From an uncultured Mycoplasmatota bacterium (GTDB taxonomy: Bacteria; Bacillota_I; Bacilli_A; RF39; UBA660): a stretch of 64,000 nt of DNA. The notes under the pieces are model-generated. The model saw nothing but the letters and a program-made list of their open reading frames with translations. It was not told the DNA's origin and did not search any database. The stretch covers positions 47,984-111,983 of the forward strand of contig CANOTJ010000003.1 of NCBI GenBank assembly GCA_947570175.1, in the 5' to 3' direction. Both the position numbers and the translations under genes were made by a program. Below are positions 1 to 6,388 of the stretch, piece after piece; the first letter of the stretch is position 1, and each line of letters opens with the position of its first letter.

Positions 1-219
1 GGCGATAAGATTTTGGTACATACATATAGACAGAATAAAAATATTATTTATATTTCTGCTAGTTCTGAACAAGAGGAAAATATAAATAATCTAATGGTCT
101 ATGGAAGTAAGTTTTTACAAATACATCATGGTGAAAATACATATCGTTATAATGCTGATGAAAATGTAGATAGCTTGGAAACTGTAATAGAATATTTAAC
201 AGAATATGAGGCAGTATAA
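1..219 (+). CDS. Small phage structural protein, 5' end outside window
   Basis: The reading frame is open from the first base of the window, so the true start probably lies upstream; an internal TTG at 13 has no convincing ribosome binding site. The visible 72 or so residues are acidic and show no motif I recognise. The stop codon overlaps the ATG of the Gp37-like tail gene (TAATG), so the two are translationally coupled. A tail or connector accessory role is inferred from position only. Confidence 0.55.
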   Translation, partial: GDKILVHTYRQNKNIIYISASSEQEENINNLMVYGSKFLQIHHGENTYRYNADENVDSLETVIEYLTEYEAV

Positions 220-1265
220 TGATTCCAAAATTTGATATTTATGTGTATGATAAAAATTTAAATTTTATAGGTATTATAGATTTCTTTAGTTCTTTAAGAT
301 GGCGAAGAAAATACTATGATTATGGTGAATTTGAATTACATATACCGATTGATGATCAAACTAAAAAGTTTCTAGCAAAAGATAATATAATTATTCGAGA
401 AGATGCTATTGAAGCAGGAATTATTGAAAGTATTAAAATATCCGATGACAGTAAAAAGGTAGAGGCAACTGTTATTGGAAGATTTCTATCAAGCATATTA
501 ACAAGAAGAATTGTCAAAAAACGAATTAATTTTAGTGGAAAAATATTAGATGGTGAAAGAAAGTTATTATCTGAAATGACACCATTTTCTAAATTAGAAA
601 TAAGATCTACAACAATAGAATCAAGTTCTATTGTTTTTCAGTGTACTTATAAAAATGTTGGTGATTATTTACTCAAACTTTCTAAAACATCTACCATTGC
701 TCACAGAATTGTACCAGATCTACAACAAAAAAAGTTTATATATGAAAATTATCAAGGATTAGATCGTACAGAAACACAGTCATTAAATCCTAGATATGAG
801 TTTAGTGAGGACAAAGGGAATATAGAAAAAGCAGATTATACTTACGATTCAAAATCAGAGAAAAATTATGCTTTAGTCGGTGGTCAAGGCGAGGGTGATG
901 CAAGAATATTAGTGGAGGTAAACAGTGGTGATTATAGTGATCTAGATTTAAGAGAAACTTTCGTTGATGCAAAATCAGAAAGTAATAGCAATTTAACTGC
1001 AGAACAATACAAAGAAATATTAAAAACAAAAGGTAAAGAGAATTTATCTGATTCTGTGGAATCTATGGAAGTTACCGCTTATGCAACAGATTATAAAAAT
1101 GGTTGGGATTTAGGCGATATAGTAAATACAAAAAAAGAGAGTTGGGGAAAATCTTTAAAAAAACGAATTGTAGAAATTGAAGAAACTATCGAAAATTCAA
1201 ATCAAAAGATATATGCAACTTTTGGAGATCCTTTGGCAGAAACATTCTCTGAAAAAGAAGATTAG
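219..1265 (+). CDS. Siphovirus ReqiPepy6 Gp37-like tail protein
   Basis: This 348-residue protein has the N-terminal signature of the Gp37-like siphovirus family: a short 'hydrophobic strand, FSSLRWRRKYYDYGEFELHI' region at about residues 24-44, then a segment on self-interaction and a sharply basic stretch around residue 90. The family is found in tail-tip/baseplate modules of Gram-positive siphophages, normally just before the tail fibre genes, as here. It overlaps the preceding gene by one base and is followed after 15 bases by the fibre gene with a strong AAGGAGG. Function in host attachment or tail-tip assembly is inferred from family and position. Confidence 0.75.
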   Translation: MIPKFDIYVYDKNLNFIGIIDFFSSLRWRRKYYDYGEFELHIPIDDQTKKFLAKDNIIIREDAIEAGIIESIKISDDSKKVEATVIGRFLSSILTRRIVKKRINFSGKILDGERKLLSEMTPFSKLEIRSTTIESSSIVFQCTYKNVGDYLLKLSKTSTIAHRIVPDLQQKKFIYENYQGLDRTETQSLNPRYEFSEDKGNIEKADYTYDSKSEKNYALVGGQGEGDARILVEVNSGDYSDLDLRETFVDAKSESNSNLTAEQYKEILKTKGKENLSDSVESMEVTAYATDYKNGWDLGDIVNTKKESWGKSLKKRIVEIEETIENSNQKIYATFGDPLAETFSEKED

Positions 1266-1280
1266 AAAAAGGAGGAAATT

Positions 1281-2357
1281 ATGGAAAAATGTACATTTTT
1301 TAATGACGTTGATGATGATAGAATTTATTTTGCAGAAGATTTAGCAAGACATTTAGCTGCATATTTTACGAACGGAATATTTAATAACAGTTGTCAAGTT
1401 TTAGGAGAAAATAACGATATGTCCATTAGTATAAATATAGGATCTGCTAATATTAATGGTTATAGATATGATAATGATACTATTAAAATATTAAATATAG
1501 AAAATGCTGATGGCATATTAAGTAGGGTAGACAATATTGTTATTCGTTTGGATTTAACAAATCGAATGATAACATCACAGGTAATTAAAGGTTCTTTTTC
1601 AGAAAATCCAGTAGCGCCTCCTTTGGTAAGGACAGCTACTGTTTTTGATTTAAGAATCGCTAAAATAAGTATTCCTGCAGGAACAACAACGATAACTCAG
1701 GATTTAATTACTGATACGAGATTTATTACTTCTGATTGCGGTAATGTAGTAGGAGCAGTTCAACAAATAAATACAGATGATATATTTGCGCAATATCAAT
1801 CAAAATTCAATGAATGGTTTTTAAAAATGAAAGATCAATTAGATACAGATGCAGCTGGTAATCTCCAAAGTCAAATTGATGATATCGAAGAAGAAATAAA
1901 GAACTTTAATGGTGGAGTTACTGGAGATACATTGCCAATAGGAAGTATTGTTGACTATGATGGCGATACTGTACCTGCAAATTGGGAAAAGGTGGAAGAT
2001 GAAAATATTTATTCAACTGCAGAACAAGAAATAGGAGAATGGTTTGGTAAAAAACTTTATAGAAAAACATTAGTTACAGAAAGAATAACAGCAGCTAAAT
2101 TAATAGATGTTCCTATTGCTAATATTGATATGTTTTGGATAGATGCAAGTGGTACTTATATGGTTGTTGAAGTTGGAGGAGTAAAACAAACAACACCTAT
2201 GCCTATGTACAAAGATTCTGCTCTTTGGACATCATTGAGACCAAATATTACTTCTAAAAATATTGAATTGAGTGTTGGCACAGGTGCTTATTGTCATGGT
2301 GTTTGTTATATAACAATACTTTATACAAAAACAACAGATGAGGTGGTGCAAAAATGA
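1281..2357 (+). CDS. Phage tail fibre / baseplate protein with C-terminal receptor-binding domain
   Basis: 358 residues preceded by AAGGAGG. The N-terminal half (to about residue 205) is a beta-rich region ending in a short acidic helix. A segment at about 215-235 (LPIGSIVDYDGDTVPANWE) looks like the tail-collar type linker that introduces fibre tips. The last 110 or so residues form a domain that starts YSTAEQEIGEWFGKKLYRK and ends ILYTKTTDE. The same domain is repeated in the next gene, so this is probably the receptor-contacting head. The stop overlaps the next start (ATGA). Assignment as fibre is from this architecture and from its place between the tail-tip gene and the lysis cassette. 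Confidence 0.7.
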   Translation: MEKCTFFNDVDDDRIYFAEDLARHLAAYFTNGIFNNSCQVLGENNDMSISINIGSANINGYRYDNDTIKILNIENADGILSRVDNIVIRLDLTNRMITSQVIKGSFSENPVAPPLVRTATVFDLRIAKISIPAGTTTITQDLITDTRFITSDCGNVVGAVQQINTDDIFAQYQSKFNEWFLKMKDQLDTDAAGNLQSQIDDIEEEIKNFNGGVTGDTLPIGSIVDYDGDTVPANWEKVEDENIYSTAEQEIGEWFGKKLYRKTLVTERITAAKLIDVPIANIDMFWIDASGTYMVVEVGGVKQTTPMPMYKDSALWTSLRPNITSKNIELSVGTGAYCHGVCYITILYTKTTDEVVQK

Positions 2358-2809
2358 GAATAAGAAAAATAGCGAACAGTATAGGGTTAGTAGGAAATAT
2401 ATTTAATAAAAAAAGTGATAGTACAGAAGATAGCTATAGTTGTGATTATGTTAATAAAGCAATTCAAGACATTTACTCAACAGAAGAAATAAAAACTAAT
2501 AAAGTATGGATAAACGGCAAACCAATTTATAGAAAAGTCATTGATAGAGGTAATAGAATAGCTAGTGAGTTATTTGATCATAACATTCCAAATGTTGATG
2601 ACATCTGGATAAATAATGACATGACATTTAGAGTTCATGCTACTGGTAATCATGTACCTTTAAATGCTAGTGGAGCGCAAACTTATGTATATGCGAATAA
2701 AACACAAGTTACTACTACAAATAGTGGTGCCATTTCTGCCGAAAAAATTTATATTACTTTAGAATACACAAAAACAACAGATAAAGCAACAACAGATAAA
2801 GGAGCGTAA
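2354..2809 (+). CDS. Second tail-tip protein, duplicated receptor-binding domain
   Basis: 151 residues. The first 40 are a basic lead segment; the remainder (YSTEEIKTNKVWINGKPIYRK ... ITLEYTKTTDK) aligns by eye with the C-terminal domain of the gene immediately upstream, sharing the opening YST.E pattern, the K.(I/L)YRK motif, a D.(F/I)WI strand and the closing YTKTTD. It is therefore a free-standing paralogue of the fibre head, perhaps a second or alternative adhesin. It overlaps the fibre gene by four bases (ATGA). No experimental function can be read from sequence. Confidence 0.65.
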   Translation: MRIRKIANSIGLVGNIFNKKSDSTEDSYSCDYVNKAIQDIYSTEEIKTNKVWINGKPIYRKVIDRGNRIASELFDHNIPNVDDIWINNDMTFRVHATGNHVPLNASGAQTYVYANKTQVTTTNSGAISAEKIYITLEYTKTTDKATTDKGA

Positions 2810-2812
2810 TGT

Positions 2813-3091
2813 ATGGAAAAAATAATAAATTCAATACCTCAAATAGCAACACTAATCACAAGTATGGGAATTGTACTAGGAGTAATAAAAAAATGGTTAA
2901 TAGGGCCATTAGAGTTGTCTTGCATAAAGACAGATTTAGTTAATTTTATAAATGATGTTGAAAATGGATTTGATAAATCAGAAATACAAAAATTAAATGC
3001 TCATGAATTATATGATAGATATACACAACTCGGAGGGAATTCTTATGTTCATGAACATTGGGAGAAATTAAAGGAAGAAGGTAAGATTTAA
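2813..3091 (+). CDS. Small membrane-anchored phage protein
   Basis: 92 residues: one hydrophobic segment at about residues 8-27, then a charged, soluble C-terminal tail. It lies between the tail-tip genes and the holin, with an AAGGAGCG sequence just upstream. Position suggests a lysis-cassette accessory (antiholin or spanin-like), but no family motif is visible. Confidence 0.5.
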   Translation: MEKIINSIPQIATLITSMGIVLGVIKKWLIGPLELSCIKTDLVNFINDVENGFDKSEIQKLNAHELYDRYTQLGGNSYVHEHWEKLKEEGKI

Positions 3092-3092
3092 A

Positions 3093-3299
3093 ATGAATAA
3101 TAAATTATATGATATTTTAAAATGGATTGCTATTATTGGTTTATCAGGATTAGGTTTTTTAGTTAATGGTCTTGGTGAGATATGGAAAATACCATTTACT
3201 AATGAAATAGTTAAATCAATTGATGTTGTTGGTACTGCTTTAGGTATTTGGCTTAGTATATCAGCAGCTAGTTATAATAAGAAAAAAGGAGGAAAATAA
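3093..3299 (+). CDS. Phage holin, phi-LC3 type
   Basis: 68 residues with two hydrophobic segments (about 10-27 and 42-58) separated by a short turn containing the IWKIPFTNE sequence, and a basic, lysine- and glycine-rich tail. Length and two-segment layout fit the phi-LC3/class II holin family, which opens the membrane so the endolysin can reach the wall. It starts two bases after the previous stop, and the amidase follows 150 bases later, giving a standard holin-endolysin order. Confidence 0.75.
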   Translation: MNNKLYDILKWIAIIGLSGLGFLVNGLGEIWKIPFTNEIVKSIDVVGTALGIWLSISAASYNKKKGGK

Positions 3300-3300
3300 T

Positions 3301-3447
3301 ATGAATATTGAAGAAGTAAAATTCGATGAAGAATTATATAAGAAAAATATTGAAGAAAATGAATTTGCTAATATTTCTGGTAAAGAAGACGGAGTTGGTG
3401 AAGAATTAGATGTTGATTCCATAGAAGTAGAAATGGAGGACGAATAA
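3301..3447 (+). CDS. Small acidic phage protein between holin and amidase
   Basis: A 48-residue frame starting one base after the holin stop, preceded by AAGGAGG within the holin C-terminus. About 40 percent of residues are Asp or Glu (ending SIEVEMEDE), with few hydrophobics. The end carries AATGGAGGA, which serves as the ribosome binding site of the amidase, so the gene is embedded in the lysis operon. Function unknown. Confidence 0.55.
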   Translation: MNIEEVKFDEELYKKNIEENEFANISGKEDGVGEELDVDSIEVEMEDE

Positions 3448-3449
3448 TT

Positions 3450-4292
3450 ATGCAAATAACTAAATTAATTTGTCCTACAAGTAAATATGCTATTAAGTGT
3501 CCTTTTCTAATGACACCAGAAGGTATAACAGTACATAATACAGCAAATGATGCTAGTGCTATGGCTGAAGCATCATATATGTTAGGAAATAATAATCAAG
3601 TATCTGTTCATTCATTTGTTGATGATACAAGAGTTGTTGAAGCTATTGAACAATATAGGAATGCTTGGGCTAATGGTGATGGTGTAAATGGTTTTGGTAA
3701 TAGAAAAACTATATCTGTAGAAATTTGTTATTCTAAATCAGGAGGAGAAAGATTTGATAAGGCTGAAAATTTGGCAGCGGAATATATTGCAAGTTTACTT
3801 AAAAAATATGGTTGGGGAATTGACAAAGTAAAAAAACATCAAGATTGGAATGGTAAATATTGTCCTCATCGTACATTAGATTTAGGATGGCAAAGATTTT
3901 TAAATAAAGTACAATCATATTTAGGAACAACATCTGCTCCAGTAAATAATTCAAAAGGTGGTGCAGATCAAATATTAAGAGTTGGTAGTATAGTTAGAAT
4001 AGATAAAACATTAACTGTAACAGGTGTAAATGCTAAAAGTAATTTAATAGCTATTCAAGAGCTAACAGGAACACCAACATCTTCTATCCATTGGTTTGAT
4101 CCTACTAACTTTGATGTAGTAGAAGGACCAAAAAAAGCTCAACAAGTTTGTACTGTAGGATGCAAAGTTAAATTAAAAGGTAATTACAAGGTATTAGGTT
4201 TAGTTAAAACCGAAGATTGGGCATGTAAGTTAAAAATAGGAAATAGAACTAATTGGGTATGGACTAATCCATGTTATGAAGTTCAAGACTAA
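3450..4292 (+). CDS. N-acetylmuramoyl-L-alanine amidase (endolysin)
   Basis: 280-residue endolysin of the T7-lysozyme-like Amidase_2 family. It cleaves the bond between muramic acid and the stem peptide. Zinc ligands are visible as His29 (ITVHNTAND), His130 and Cys138 (KHQDWNGKYCPH, the usual eight-residue spacing), with Glu91 in the expected acidic position. Residues 1-160 are catalytic. Residues 170-280 hold two short beta-rich segments that look like wall-binding repeats. There is no signal peptide, as expected for a holin-dependent lysin. A strong terminator directly follows, marking the end of the prophage late operon. Confidence 0.9.
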   Translation: MQITKLICPTSKYAIKCPFLMTPEGITVHNTANDASAMAEASYMLGNNNQVSVHSFVDDTRVVEAIEQYRNAWANGDGVNGFGNRKTISVEICYSKSGGERFDKAENLAAEYIASLLKKYGWGIDKVKKHQDWNGKYCPHRTLDLGWQRFLNKVQSYLGTTSAPVNNSKGGADQILRVGSIVRIDKTLTVTGVNAKSNLIAIQELTGTPTSSIHWFDPTNFDVVEGPKKAQQVCTVGCKVKLKGNYKVLGLVKTEDWACKLKIGNRTNWVWTNPCYEVQD

Positions 4293-4295
4293 TAA

Positions 4296-4325
4296 AGCTA
4301 GGATTGAATTCCTAGCTCTTTTTTT
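4296..4325 (+). terminator. Intrinsic terminator of prophage lysis operon
   Basis: Perfect 8-bp stem AGCTAGGA/TCCTAGCT with a six-base loop, followed by C and seven T. It begins three bases after the amidase stop. Confidence 0.9.
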
Positions 4326-4326
4326 G

Positions 4327-4355
4327 TTGCTTTTTGTCTATTTTTATCATATAAT
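4327..4355 (+). promoter_or_regulatory. Promoter of PemK/MazF-like gene
   Basis: TTGCTT, 17-base spacer, TATAAT. It starts right after the lysis terminator and 52 bases before the GTG start of the toxin-like gene, which is thus a separate transcription unit. Confidence 0.7.
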
Positions 4356-4406
4356 TTTGTTTGGGACAAGCAGTATTAGTCTTTAATGTAGAAAGAGGGT
4401 GATACT

Positions 4407-4802
4407 GTGAATGGTTTGAAAATTAGACCAGGAGGAATCTATTTAGTTAATTTAGGAAGAACTAAAAGTCCTGAACTAAATTCGCCTCATTATTGTGTAA
4501 TTCTAAAAACACATGACAGAGATTTATTTCTTGCTCTGCCAACAACGAGTAAATCAAAAGAAGACGAATTCAAATTTATTATACCTGAAGATAATTCAAC
4601 GTGCTTGTTTAAACATATGAAAACTATAGCAAGAAGTAGAATTATAAAACCATTAATTGATTATGATGGAAATCAAGTAATTCTATCGCCAGATAATCTT
4701 GCTGATTTGATAAGAGATTATAAAGATTATATAGAATTTTTATGCAATAAAGCTATACAAGGAAATATCGATTATACAAACAGTTTACAAGTATTAAATT
4801 AG
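4407..4802 (+). CDS. PemK/MazF-family toxin-like protein, no antitoxin gene beside it
   Basis: 131 residues from a GTG start with AGAGGG seven bases upstream. The first strand (KIRPGGIYLVNLG) and the PHYCVILK strand are typical of the PemK/MazF/Kid barrel, an endoribonuclease fold, and PTTSK gives the expected third strand. The C-terminus adds a helical extension of about 35 residues. No protein antitoxin precedes it. Instead it is flanked by the prophage terminator and by a structured RNA at 4841-4980. It could be a lone prophage-borne toxin, a MazF-fold protein without RNase activity, or the toxin of an RNA-antitoxin pair. The fold assignment is firm; the activity is inference. Confidence 0.7.
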   Translation: MNGLKIRPGGIYLVNLGRTKSPELNSPHYCVILKTHDRDLFLALPTTSKSKEDEFKFIIPEDNSTCLFKHMKTIARSRIIKPLIDYDGNQVILSPDNLADLIRDYKDYIEFLCNKAIQGNIDYTNSLQVLN

Positions 4803-4807
4803 TCGAT

Positions 4808-4836
4808 TTGCATTATTTGGAAAAATGTGGTAGTAT
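4808..4836 (+). promoter_or_regulatory. Promoter of structured RNA
   Basis: TTGCAT, 17-base spacer, TAGTAT (four of six matches to the -10 consensus). The predicted start falls at about 4843, exactly where the first stem of the RNA begins. Confidence 0.5.
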
Positions 4837-4840
4837 ACAA

Positions 4841-4980
4841 GTAACTCCAAAGATTATATATCGAAGAGCTAGGTATATAATATTATATCTAGCATATTGG
4901 GGTAGTTAGTTTGTGGTGAAAATCACATATTGTCCAGGTTTTCCTGGGAAGAGAAAAAGAAAGAACGCACTTTCTTTTTT
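4841..4980 (+). ncRNA. Candidate structured small RNA with own terminator
   Basis: About 140 bases without an open frame but dense in hairpins. An outer pairing TAACT (4842-4846) / AGTTA (4904-4908) closes a 10-bp hairpin (4868-4877 with 4884-4893). Then come TGTGGT-GAAA-ATCACA (4912-4927, a 6-bp stem with a GNRA loop), CCAGG-TTTT-CCTGG (4934-4947), and a terminator AAAAAGAAAG/CTTTCTTTTT (4954-4979) with a T run. A promoter abuts the 5' end. I do not recognise the family. It could be an RNA antitoxin or regulator of the MazF-like gene upstream, a phage small RNA, or a host RNA at the attachment site. Confidence 0.55.
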
Positions 4981-5010
4981 AATTGTTTTAAATAACAATA
5001 ATTTTAAAAT

Positions 5011-5039
5011 TTGACAATGCAATATTCAAAATCTAAAAT
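5011..5039 (+). promoter_or_regulatory. Consensus promoter before a leader terminator
   Basis: TTGACA, 17-base spacer, TAAAAT. Transcription would start near 5046, inside the first stem of the hairpin at 5044-5089. Confidence 0.7.
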
Positions 5040-5043
5040 AAAA

Positions 5044-5089
5044 ACATCTCAAATATCACAAATTAGTGATTTGTAGATGTTCTTTTTTT
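5044..5089 (+). terminator. Terminator/attenuator between promoter and small gene
   Basis: Outer stem ACATCT/AGATGT (5044-5049, 5075-5080), inner stem ATCAC/GTGAT (5055-5059, 5066-5070), small bulges between them, then seven T. It lies downstream of a consensus promoter and upstream of the small gene at 5122. It may act as an attenuator, or merely stop leftward or rightward read-through. Confidence 0.65.
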
Positions 5090-5121
5090 ATGCTTTAATA
5101 CTCCTAGAAAGGAGGAGTAGC

Positions 5122-5292
5122 ATGTTAAAAATATTAAATAATGATGAATTACACCAATTCATTACAAACGAAAAAATCCCATGCAAGGAATCTGTATTTA
5201 GTATTATATTAGATATAGATAATTTAAGATATATTATTAATGGTGATTTGATTATTGATTGTGATAAAAATGTTTTGAATAAGTATCTTTAA
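5122..5292 (+). CDS. Small unknown protein, possible bacteriocin-locus accessory
   Basis: 56 residues from the ATG at 5122, chosen because AAAGGAGGAG lies just before it; a longer frame from 5077 would start inside the terminator. The protein is acidic with alternating hydrophobic residues (ESVFSIILDIDNLRYIING) and no clear membrane segment. The Shine-Dalgarno sequence can be sequestered by ACTCCT/AGGAGT pairing. It converges on the LytTR regulator gene with a 4-base overlap of 3' ends. An immunity or regulatory role is only a guess from position. Confidence 0.5.
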   Translation: MLKILNNDELHQFITNEKIPCKESVFSIILDIDNLRYIINGDLIIDCDKNVLNKYL

Positions 5293-6011
5293 TTTTTAAG
5301 ATATTCCAAAATTGATTTCAAATACCTTGCAGATACAACATCTGTTTGCATACCGTTATCAAAATAAATAATTCTATTTTTAGTATCTATTTTACTTATA
5401 CGATCAGTATTAACCAAACAACTTTTATGAGATAGAATGAATCTATTATCAACTATATCCTGGATCTGTTGCAATTGCTTACTAGATTCAAATGTCATAT
5501 AATCCAAAATAAATTTTGATTTTCTATTTTCAATTTTAACATATAGTAAATTATGAGCTTCAAATCTATATAGCATTGATTTAGTTTGAATGACTAATAT
5601 ATTAGTCCTATATTTATTTAATATTTGCTCTTTAAACAATATTGGAAGTTCTTTCTTATAATCGGATTTTTTAGATATAAATTTTAAAAACATAATTTTG
5701 CTTTCTAGCATATCCATAGAATATTCAGTAAAATAATCTGTTATAAATATGATTAAACTTTTGTTATCATGTTTTCTTATGAAATTGGCTATTTGTATTC
5801 CATTTACACCTTTATCATTATTCAATTCAATATCCAATATATATATTTTAAAATACTTATCATTTGTTATTAACCGTTTAAGCTTATTAGTATAGTCACT
5901 AAATTTCTCTATTTCAACTTCTACCTTATACTGTATTGAAAATGAATGAATAATGTTAACAATTTTTTCACTAAATTCTTCCATGTCTTCAACTATAATA
6001 AATTTAAACAT
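5289..6011 (-). CDS. LytTR-family response regulator (AgrA/ComE-like)
   Basis: 240 residues. An N-terminal receiver domain has acidic residues Glu8-Asp9 and the phosphoacceptor Asp60 (IYILDIEL). The C-terminal LytTR DNA-binding domain has the hallmark segment RFILSHKSCLVNTDRI. Such regulators control peptide-pheromone and bacteriocin operons, usually with a membrane histidine kinase. No kinase lies next to it here; the nearest, at 34.7 kb, is of a different type. It is the last gene of a leftward set: exporter, double-glycine peptide, regulator. Probable role: switch for bacteriocin production (inference). Confidence 0.85.
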   Translation of the reverse strand: MFKFIIVEDMEEFSEKIVNIIHSFSIQYKVEVEIEKFSDYTNKLKRLITNDKYFKIYILDIELNNDKGVNGIQIANFIRKHDNKSLIIFITDYFTEYSMDMLESKIMFLKFISKKSDYKKELPILFKEQILNKYRTNILVIQTKSMLYRFEAHNLLYVKIENRKSKFILDYMTFESSKQLQQIQDIVDNRFILSHKSCLVNTDRISKIDTKNRIIYFDNGMQTDVVSARYLKSILEYLKN

Positions 6012-6065
6012 AGTAAATACCCTTTCTTATTCACTATAAAAAAATATCATAATATTTTATCTTTT

Positions 6066-6299
6066 TCAATACAAAAATGTTTGTTGGAAGAAATTGGAAA
6101 TGTAAAAGGGGATTGTAATAATAAAATAGAAGGTATATATTATATAATAATAAAGAAAAAGAATTTTGTATAAACATTGTGGTTGATATCCATCTATAAT
6201 CCCTACTAAAAATGTAATTCCTGCCCCAATTAATAAACCAATGCCAAACTTAGCAGCGCCTCCACTGATTTGTTGTAATTCTTCATCTTTTAATTTCAT
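6066..6299 (-). CDS. Double-glycine leader bacteriocin-like peptide with long C-terminal tail
   Basis: Start taken at the ATG at 6299, preceded by AAAGGAG; a TTG seven codons upstream is a weaker choice. Residues 1-14 (MKLKDEELQQISGG) are a textbook double-glycine leader, cut by C39 peptidase exporters. The next stretch (AAKFGIGLLIGAGITFLVG, then IIDGY) matches class II two-peptide bacteriocins with GxxxG motifs. Such peptides normally end soon after the DGY segment. Here the frame continues for about 38 residues of very hydrophobic, Tyr- and Phe-rich sequence to 77 in total, suggesting a lost stop or a frameshift. The exporter is encoded 89 bases upstream. Confidence 0.7.
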   Translation of the reverse strand: MKLKDEELQQISGGAAKFGIGLLIGAGITFLVGIIDGYQPQCLYKILFLYYYIIYTFYFIITIPFYISNFFQQTFLY

Positions 6300-6388
6300 A
6301 TATACTCCTTTCTTCCGCAATCGCTTTCTTCTATTTTAACGCCAGATTAGATAAAATAAAGCTATAAATTTACTAAAAAGATAACGCA

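Noticed and set aside
802..1029. Minus-strand open frame inside the Gp37-like gene
   Set aside because: Lies fully within a well-supported phage gene, has no ribosome binding site and a Leu/His-rich shadow composition.
3261..3455. Minus-strand Ser-rich frame over the holin-amidase junction
   Set aside because: Shadow of the acidic plus-strand frame at 3301-3447, which has a clear ribosome binding site.
5077..5121. Longer N-terminus of the small gene at 5122
   Set aside because: It would start within the T run of a terminator and lacks a binding site; ATG 5122 follows AAAGGAGGAG.
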